Shown here piece after piece: positions 7,092 to 10,963 of a DNA stretch of 10,963 nucleotides. This DNA is from Huberarchaeum crystalense [NCBI: Candidatus Huberarchaeum crystalense]. GTDB lineage: Archaea > Huberarchaeota > Huberarchaeia > Huberarchaeales. The notes beneath the pieces are model-generated. The model was given only the letters and a program-made list of their open reading frames with translations, was not told the DNA's origin and did not search any database. A program made the translations under genes and the position numbers. Numbering within the stretch: position 1 is the first letter of the stretch; each line of letters opens with the position of its first letter. The stretch is taken from contig PFUW01000017.1 in assembly GCA_002790315.1 (NCBI GenBank), positions 18,415 to 29,377 of the forward strand, in the 5' to 3' direction.

Positions 7092-7101
7092 AAAATATAA
7101 T
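7092..7101 (+). promoter_or_regulatory. TATA box of rpl15e in a short divergent promoter
   Basis: AAAATATAAT is centred 27 bases before the L15e ATG, the spacing expected for a leaderless archaeal mRNA. The 69-base gap to the divergent TPR gene also has to contain that gene's promoter, possibly the AT-rich stretch at 7078-7087 read on the minus strand. Confidence 0.5.
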
Positions 7102-7123
7102 CTTAACAAATATTAAAAAGATT

Positions 7124-7705
7124 ATGGGTTTATTTGCAAAACTACAAGCAATTTGGAAAAAACCGAACGATGTCGAAGAAAAACTTCAGCGAAAACGAAT
7201 GATTTCTTGGAGAAAAGACAGAGTAGTTGTTAGAGTTGATCGACCTACAAAACTTCAAAGGGCGCGCGCATTAGGGTACAAAGCAAAAAAAGGATTTATA
7301 ATAGTTAGAGTGCGCGAAAAAAGCGGAGGCAGACATCGAGAATATCCAACAGGTGGAAGAAAGCCAAAGCACTCTGGTTTGCGAAAATATACTCCTAAAA
7401 AAAGTTTGCAGTGGATTGCAGAAGAAAAAGCAAACCGCAAATATCCAAACCTAAATGTATTAAACTCTTATTTTGTAGGCGACGATGGAGCGCAAAAATG
7501 GTATGAAGTTATTTTAGTTGATCCAAAAGCACCAGAAATCATAAATAGTAAAGATTTAAAATGGATTAGTGAAAAAGCGAACAAAGCAAGAGTTTTTAGA
7601 GGTTTGACCAGCGCAGGAAAAAAAAGCAGAGGTTTGAGAAACAAAGGATATGAAGCTGAAAGACAAAGACCAAGCTTGGCTGCAAAGGGTAATCGCGGGA
7701 AATAG
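7124..7705 (+). CDS. rpl15e: Large-subunit ribosomal protein L15e (eL15)
   Basis: An rRNA-binding protein of the archaeal/eukaryotic 50S/60S subunit with no bacterial counterpart. The 193-residue, strongly basic product has the usual archaeal length. Recognisable conserved blocks are RPTKLQRARALGYKAKKGF near 40-58, a Gly/Arg-rich loop, NLNVLNSYFVGDDGAQKWYE near 109-128, VILVDPKAPEI, and RVFRGLTSAGKKSRGLRNKG near 156-175. It begins MGLFAKLQAIWKKP at an ATG with no Shine-Dalgarno signal and a TATA-like box 27 bases upstream. Stop codon TAG. Transcribed divergently from the TPR gene and probably alone, since 312 bases separate it from GlyRS. Confidence 0.97.
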   Translation: MGLFAKLQAIWKKPNDVEEKLQRKRMISWRKDRVVVRVDRPTKLQRARALGYKAKKGFIIVRVREKSGGRHREYPTGGRKPKHSGLRKYTPKKSLQWIAEEKANRKYPNLNVLNSYFVGDDGAQKWYEVILVDPKAPEIINSKDLKWISEKANKARVFRGLTSAGKKSRGLRNKGYEAERQRPSLAAKGNRGK

Positions 7706-7740
7706 TTAATTTTATTAACTTTACAACACCGCACCACAAA

Positions 7741-7776
7741 ATATAACAATTTTTTAAATATAACTGTTTGTTATAT
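7741..7776. repeat. 9-bp inverted repeat downstream of rpl15e
   Basis: ATATAACAA (7741-7749) and TTGTTATAT (7768-7776) are perfect inverted arms around an 18-base AT-rich loop that contains a T6 run (7750-7755). It lies 36 bases after the L15e stop and could help end that transcript. The inner heptamer ATAACAA is shared with the rnp3 palindrome. AT-rich chance is a fair alternative. Confidence 0.3.
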
Positions 7777-7806
7777 ATCTCTACAACAAGTCTGTTTTTA
7801 AATATT

Positions 7807-7819
7807 CTTATATAAAAAC
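7807..7819 (+). promoter_or_regulatory. Strong TATA-like box before the small ORF and glyS
   Basis: CTTATATAAAAAC is one of the best archaeal TATA matches in the window. The predicted start lies near 7840, about 20 bases before the TTG of the small ORF at 7863. It could drive that ORF, GlyRS with a long leader, or both. Confidence 0.45.
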
Positions 7820-7862
7820 ATATAAGTAAAGAAGGTTTATTGTGTGATTTAGAAAACTATGA

Positions 7863-7979
7863 TTGAATAGAAAATCACTGCAAATTAATCCTGAATCTAC
7901 AGATGTGCGCGAGAATATAGAAAAGGTAGATGAGAAAATAAGAGACCTGCGCAGACTGCTAGCAATAAGAACAATGTAA
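7863..7979 (+). CDS. Possible small protein, 38 aa, TTG start
   Basis: I do not recognise this product. An in-frame stop lies directly before the TTG and the ORF ends in TAA at 7977-7979. The C-terminal two thirds (ENIEKVDEKIRDLRRLLAIR) reads like a charged amphipathic or coiled-coil helix. Codon choice resembles the real genes nearby, including CGC arginines and a GCGCG word, whereas the sequence upstream is plain AT-rich non-coding DNA. A strong TATA box lies about 50 bases upstream. It could be a genuine short gene, an upstream ORF of glyS, or the tail of a decayed gene. No in-frame ATG exists except the last sense codon, which weakens the case. Bases 7777-7862 hold no other ORF I can support. 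Confidence 0.35.
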   Translation: MNRKSLQINPESTDVRENIEKVDEKIRDLRRLLAIRTM

Positions 7980-7985
7980 GTATAA

Positions 7986-7994
7986 CATTATAAG
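7986..7994 (+). promoter_or_regulatory. TATA-like box of glyS
   Basis: CATTATAAG is centred 27-28 bases before the GlyRS ATG, giving a leaderless transcript if used. It lies just after the end of the small ORF, so GlyRS need not depend on the upstream promoter. Confidence 0.4.
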
Positions 7995-8017
7995 CAAAGC
8001 AATATTATAAAAACAAT

Positions 8018-9529
8018 ATGGGCCAAGCATCAAATAAAACAGAAAAAAGCGAAAAATCATCAGAGTGCGCGCTGACAATCGAGAAAATACAGCGATTTTG
8101 CTATGACAATGCATTTGTTTATCCGTCAGGCGAGATTTATAATGGTTTTGCAGGCTTTTGGGATTATGGGCCGCGCGGGGTTGAAGTCAAGAACGCAATA
8201 AAACACAGTTGGTGGAAGCGATTTGTTCTGTCGCAGAGTAATGTTGTGGGAATTGACGGAGCAATAATAACAAATCCGCGTGCATGGGAGGCAAGCGGCC
8301 ATGTTGCTCGCTTTAAGGACTTGCTAATAATATGTAAAAACTGCAACAAAAGGTACAGAGCAGACCATCTTGTTGAAGATATTTTAAAGATTCAAACAGA
8401 AGATATGTCTATCGAAGATATTAATAAAAAAATTAAAGAAAACAAAATTAAATGTCCTGAATGTAATGGTGATTTAGGAGATATTACCCAAGCGAGTCAA
8501 ATGATTTCAGCCTCAGCAGGAGGAATTAATTGTTATTTGCGACCAGAAACAGCACAGGTAATTTTTCTAAATTTCAAACTTATTCAAAAACAAATGCGAC
8601 TAAAATTGCCTTTTGGGATTGCACAAATTGGAAAGGCATTTAGAAATGAAATTTCACCTCGCGATTTTCTATTCAGATCGCGCGAATTTGAGCAAATGGA
8701 AATAGAGTTTTTTGCTAATCCTAAAAAATCAAGCAAAGACCTTAGTGGTGAGTGGAAAAATGATGAATTTGTTGTTAATACGCGCGAAAATCAAAATGAA
8801 AAAAAACAACCCTTGCAATTAAAATTTAAAGATCTAAAAGCAAACCTCTGGCAACAATATTGGATTTGGCAAATGGCAGATTGGCTTATGTGTGATTTAG
8901 GAATTAGAAAAGAAAATTTAAGGTTGCGCGAACACTTAAAAGACGAGCTCTCGCACTATTCTATTGCGACATTTGATATTGAGTATAAATTTCCTTTTGG
9001 ATGGAAAGAAATAATAGGAATCGCTGATCGTGGAAATTATGATCTTGCTCAGCATTCTAAATTTTCGGGTGATGATTTGGATTATTTTGACGATGAAACT
9101 GGCGAGAAAGTTCTTCCTATTGTTGTTGCAGAACCTTCTATTGGTGTTGATCGCGTTTTTCTTGCGCTTTTGAGCGATGCATACAAAGAAGAATATGTAA
9201 AAGGAGAAAAGCGCGTTGTGCTGCGATTAAAACCAAAATTCGCGCCTGTTTTTATTGGAATTTTTCCGCTCGTAAAAAAAGGCGGGTTAAATGAAAAAGC
9301 AGAAGAAATATTTGATTTGCTAAAAAATGATTTTGTCTGCAATTATGATGAAAAGGGCTCAATCGGCAGACGTTATCGCAGAATTGACGAGCTTGGCGCG
9401 CCATTTGCAATAACTGTTGATTTTCAAACATTAAAGGACGAAACTGTAACTCTGAGAGAAAGGGATAGTATGAAGCAAGAGCGGGTGAAAATTGAAAATT
9501 TGAAAGATGTTTTGAAGCAAAAGTATTAA
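8018..9529 (+). CDS. glyS: Glycyl-tRNA synthetase, class II, archaeal/eukaryotic type
   Basis: Charges tRNA-Gly with glycine using ATP; the alpha2-type enzyme acts as a homodimer. The 503-residue protein opens with a polar, Ser/Lys-rich tail (about 1-18) before IEKIQRFCYDNAFVYPSG. Motif 1-region features include FWDYGPRGVEVKNA near 47-60. A CxxC pair at 106-109 and another at 146-149 probably bind zinc. Motif 2 is FRNEISPR at 208-215, the glycine-site-like GIADRGNYDLAQH is at 334-346, and motif 3 is PSIGVDRVFLALL at 373-385. The anticodon-binding domain occupies roughly 405-500. It is shorter than many archaeal GlyRS but has no missing motif. ATG start with no Shine-Dalgarno signal. The aRF1 gene follows after 35 bases. 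Confidence 0.96.
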   Translation: MGQASNKTEKSEKSSECALTIEKIQRFCYDNAFVYPSGEIYNGFAGFWDYGPRGVEVKNAIKHSWWKRFVLSQSNVVGIDGAIITNPRAWEASGHVARFKDLLIICKNCNKRYRADHLVEDILKIQTEDMSIEDINKKIKENKIKCPECNGDLGDITQASQMISASAGGINCYLRPETAQVIFLNFKLIQKQMRLKLPFGIAQIGKAFRNEISPRDFLFRSREFEQMEIEFFANPKKSSKDLSGEWKNDEFVVNTRENQNEKKQPLQLKFKDLKANLWQQYWIWQMADWLMCDLGIRKENLRLREHLKDELSHYSIATFDIEYKFPFGWKEIIGIADRGNYDLAQHSKFSGDDLDYFDDETGEKVLPIVVAEPSIGVDRVFLALLSDAYKEEYVKGEKRVVLRLKPKFAPVFIGIFPLVKKGGLNEKAEEIFDLLKNDFVCNYDEKGSIGRRYRRIDELGAPFAITVDFQTLKDETVTLRERDSMKQERVKIENLKDVLKQKY

Positions 9530-9530
9530 G

Positions 9531-9544
9531 AAAATTATAATTTT
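9531..9544 (+). promoter_or_regulatory. Candidate promoter of aRF1 (14-bp palindrome)
   Basis: AAAATTATAATTTT is a perfect self-complementary 14-mer directly after the glyS stop, centred 27 bases before the aRF1 ATG. The position fits a TATA box and leaderless mRNA, so aRF1 may be transcribed separately from glyS despite the short gap. Confidence 0.4.
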
Positions 9545-9564
9545 ATTTTGTTTATAAAAACCTT

Positions 9565-10641
9565 ATGGACCCTGAAAAGTTTAGATTACATTCATTTGTT
9601 AAAAATTTAGAAGCCAAGCGCGCGAGACATACTGAGTTAATTTCAGTATATATTCCTGCTGGTTCTGATTTGAATATTATGATTTCAATGCTTCAAAGAG
9701 AGCGCGGAACAGCAGAAAACATAAAATCAGCGACAGTGAAAAAAAATGTGACCTCTGCTCTTGAGAAAATAGTGCAAAAATTGCGCGCAAACTACAAACA
9801 AACTCCTCCTAAAGGTGTAGCTATTTTTTGCGGAAATATAAGTGAAGATCTTGGAAGTGAAAAGTTTATAACAGAGATGATTGAGCCACCAGAACCACTT
9901 AAAATCAAAATATATAGATGTGAGCGGGAATTTATTCTTGATCCACTGAAAGAGCAGTTGGTTTCTCGAAATGTTTATGGTTTGCTTACAATGGACAGAA
10001 GCGAGGCAGCAATGGGTTTTTTAGATGGAAATACAATAAAAGTTACTAAGACCTTTGAGCCTATGATTGTAGGAAAACACCGCGCAGGAGGGCAATCAGC
10101 TCAACGTTTTGACAGAATTCGCGAAGGGCAAATTTTGCAGTACTATAAAGAATTGGCAAATGCGTGTCGTATTTTTATTGATTCTTCTGTAAAAGGCGTT
10201 CTAATTGGCGGACCAATACCAACAAAAGATAATTTTATAGCACAACATTTGATGCCATTAGAAGTAGAGCGAAAAATTATCAAAGTTGTTGATATGTCTA
10301 TCTCAACAGAGATATCATTAAAAGATCTTGTTGAGCTTTCCAAAGACGCATTGCGAGATAATGAATTAGTCAAAGAGCGCGAAGCAGTTGATGTATTTTT
10401 CAAGCGAATCAGCATAGGTGACTCCAAAATCCTTTTTGGAAAAGACCAAATTCTTGAAGCACTAAACAATAGATTAGTTAAACATCTGCTGGTTTCAGAA
10501 AACCTTGATAGCAAACTTATGGATGTATTGTTAGATCTCGCAGTAAAAACAGGCTCTAATTTTGACATTATTTCACGCAACCATTCTGAAGGCGAGCAGT
10601 TTTATCAAATAGGTGGTGTTGGGGCTATTTTAAAATATTAG
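9565..10641 (+). CDS. prf1: Peptide chain release factor aRF1, lacking the usual mini-domain
   Basis: Recognises stop codons in the ribosomal A site and triggers peptidyl-tRNA hydrolysis. The 358-residue protein has the aRF1/eRF1 marks: NIKS at 52-55 and YRCEREF (YxCxxxF) at 117-123 in the decoding domain, and GKHRAGGQSAQRF in the middle domain with GGQ at 175-177. The GGQ and NIKS motifs exclude Pelota. Domain 3 ends normally in QIGGVGAILKY. The product is about 50 residues shorter than typical archaeal aRF1: HLLVSENL (307-314) runs straight into a helix where other family members carry a Cys-bearing mini-domain. No frameshift is visible. Genes in the window end in TAA, TGA and TAG, so it should read all three. 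ATG start, TAG stop. Confidence 0.95.
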   Translation: MDPEKFRLHSFVKNLEAKRARHTELISVYIPAGSDLNIMISMLQRERGTAENIKSATVKKNVTSALEKIVQKLRANYKQTPPKGVAIFCGNISEDLGSEKFITEMIEPPEPLKIKIYRCEREFILDPLKEQLVSRNVYGLLTMDRSEAAMGFLDGNTIKVTKTFEPMIVGKHRAGGQSAQRFDRIREGQILQYYKELANACRIFIDSSVKGVLIGGPIPTKDNFIAQHLMPLEVERKIIKVVDMSISTEISLKDLVELSKDALRDNELVKEREAVDVFFKRISIGDSKILFGKDQILEALNNRLVKHLLVSENLDSKLMDVLLDLAVKTGSNFDIISRNHSEGEQFYQIGGVGAILKY

Positions 10642-10680
10642 ATAAATTTTTAAGATTTGGTTTTTTGTTTGCTTTTTTTA
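10642..10680 (+). terminator. Oligo-T terminator region after aRF1
   Basis: Directly after the TAG stop come runs of five, six and seven T on the coding strand (near 10647-10651, 10661-10666 and 10673-10679). Archaeal RNA polymerase stops at such tracts without a hairpin. The T-richness continues to the window end, so the exact site is unclear. Confidence 0.45.
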
Positions 10681-10757
10681 TTTGGGTTATTTATCAGTGA
10701 TTTTTGTAATTTTGTTAGAGTTTATTTATTTATTTTTGGTTTTTTGTTTGCTTTTTT
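10656..10757. repeat. 23-bp direct repeat in T-rich spacer
   Basis: A 23-base T/G-rich sequence beginning TTTGGTTTTTTGTTTGC occurs identically at 10656-10678 and 10735-10757, 79 bases apart. The surroundings are low-complexity T-rich DNA with stops in all frames, so this may reflect slippage rather than function. Confidence 0.6.
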
Positions 10758-10830
10758 GTCTTTTTTATTAATTCTGCTTTTTGTTTTTTCTTGCCTTTGT
10801 GTCTTTTAATTTTTGCTTATTTGTTTGTTT

Positions 10831-10963
10831 TTATCTATTTTTATTTGTTTGTTTTAATATTTTATTTTTTCTTTTTTTATCTTTTTTTGCTCTTGTTTTG
10901 TTTTTTCTTTTTTTATCTTTTTTTGCTCTTGCTCTTGCTCTTTTGTCCTCCTTCTCTTTTGGT
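10831..10963 (-). CDS. Possible Lys-rich C-terminal end of an unidentified protein (partial)
   Basis: Two overlapping minus-strand frames enter from the right edge without a stop. One ends at 10831 and reads as Lys/Arg-rich repeats of RAKKDKKRKNK. The other ends at 10854 and reads as Glu/Gln/Lys repeats of QEQKKIKKEK. The third frame closes at 10913. A 36-bp repeat, equal to 12 codons, fits a coding tail in either open frame. Against this, the non-coding sequence next to it has the same T bias, so the openness may be compositional. If real, the gene converges on aRF1. I cannot choose the frame or name a product. Confidence 0.25.
   Translation of the reverse strand, partial: PKEKEDKRARARAKKDKKRKNKTRAKKDKKRKNKILKQTNKNR
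10860..10931. repeat. 36-bp tandem repeat, two copies
   Basis: Units at 10860-10895 and 10896-10931 differ at one base. Each contains a CTTTTTTTATCTTTTTTTGC core and ends in CTCTTG; the GCTCTT hexamer is then repeated to about 10942. The period is a multiple of three, unlike the other two tandem arrays here. Confidence 0.85.

Noticed and set aside
7055-7093. TTG at 7093 as the start of the TPR protein
   Set aside because: It would consume most of the short divergent promoter gap; ATG codons at 7054 and 7045 are better.
7706-8017. tRNA or other structured RNA gene in the 312-base gap
   Set aside because: No T-loop GTTC(A/G)A with matching acceptor and anticodon arms; the GC-richer part reads better as a short ORF.
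9391-9400. GGCGCGCC octamer as a special site
   Set aside because: It is one of many GCGCG-containing words and lies in frame within glyS codons.
9565-10641. Pelota rather than aRF1
   Set aside because: GGQ and NIKS motifs are both present, which Pelota lacks.

Overview
The window looks like a stretch of a compact, AT-rich archaeal chromosome. Nearly every recognisable gene is an archaeal or eukaryote-type information-processing gene: archaeal topoisomerase I, the RNase P protein Rpp30, EF-1A, Kae1, ribosomal protein L15e, class II GlyRS of the archaeal/eukaryotic form, and release factor aRF1. Start codons carry no Shine-Dalgarno signal, and several genes have a TATA-like box about 24-30 bases before the ATG, as expected for archaeal leaderless mRNAs. 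The slightly short, divergent proteins and low GC suggest a reduced-genome DPANN lineage (Woesearchaeota/Pacearchaeota-like). That placement is an inference from the sequence, not a phylogeny.

Layout. Bases 1-2069 (minus): DNA topoisomerase I, cut by the left edge just after its zinc ribbons. 2070-2246: divergent promoter region, with a perfect 9-bp palindrome 4 nt before the next start. 2247-2906 (plus): RNase P component 3. 2887-3024: a 56-bp tandem repeat that begins inside the end of that gene. 3064-3711 (minus): protein-L-isoaspartate methyltransferase. 3713-3944: an 82-bp tandem repeat filling the gap to 3961-5250 (minus): EF-1A. 5251-5411: divergent promoters. 5412-6410 (plus): Kae1/TsaD. 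6482-7054 (minus): a TPR-repeat protein. 7124-7705 (plus): L15e. 7706-8017: mostly non-coding, with a possible 38-codon ORF. 8018-9529 (plus): GlyRS. 9565-10641 (plus): aRF1. 10642-10963: an extremely T-rich tail that may hold the Lys-rich end of a minus-strand gene.

The genes converge on translation: tRNA 5' maturation (Rpp30), t6A modification (Kae1), tRNA charging (GlyRS), delivery (EF-1A), the ribosome (L15e) and termination (aRF1). Strands alternate and most genes appear to have their own promoter, so this is not one operon. I see no mobile element, CRISPR, tRNA or defence system. The points most worth a second look are an aRF1 that lacks the usual mini-domain, two unrelated tandem arrays bracketing the methyltransferase gene (one carrying its promoter in about three copies), palindromes at the rnp3 and EF-1A promoters, and a strong excess of GCGCG words in an AT-rich background.
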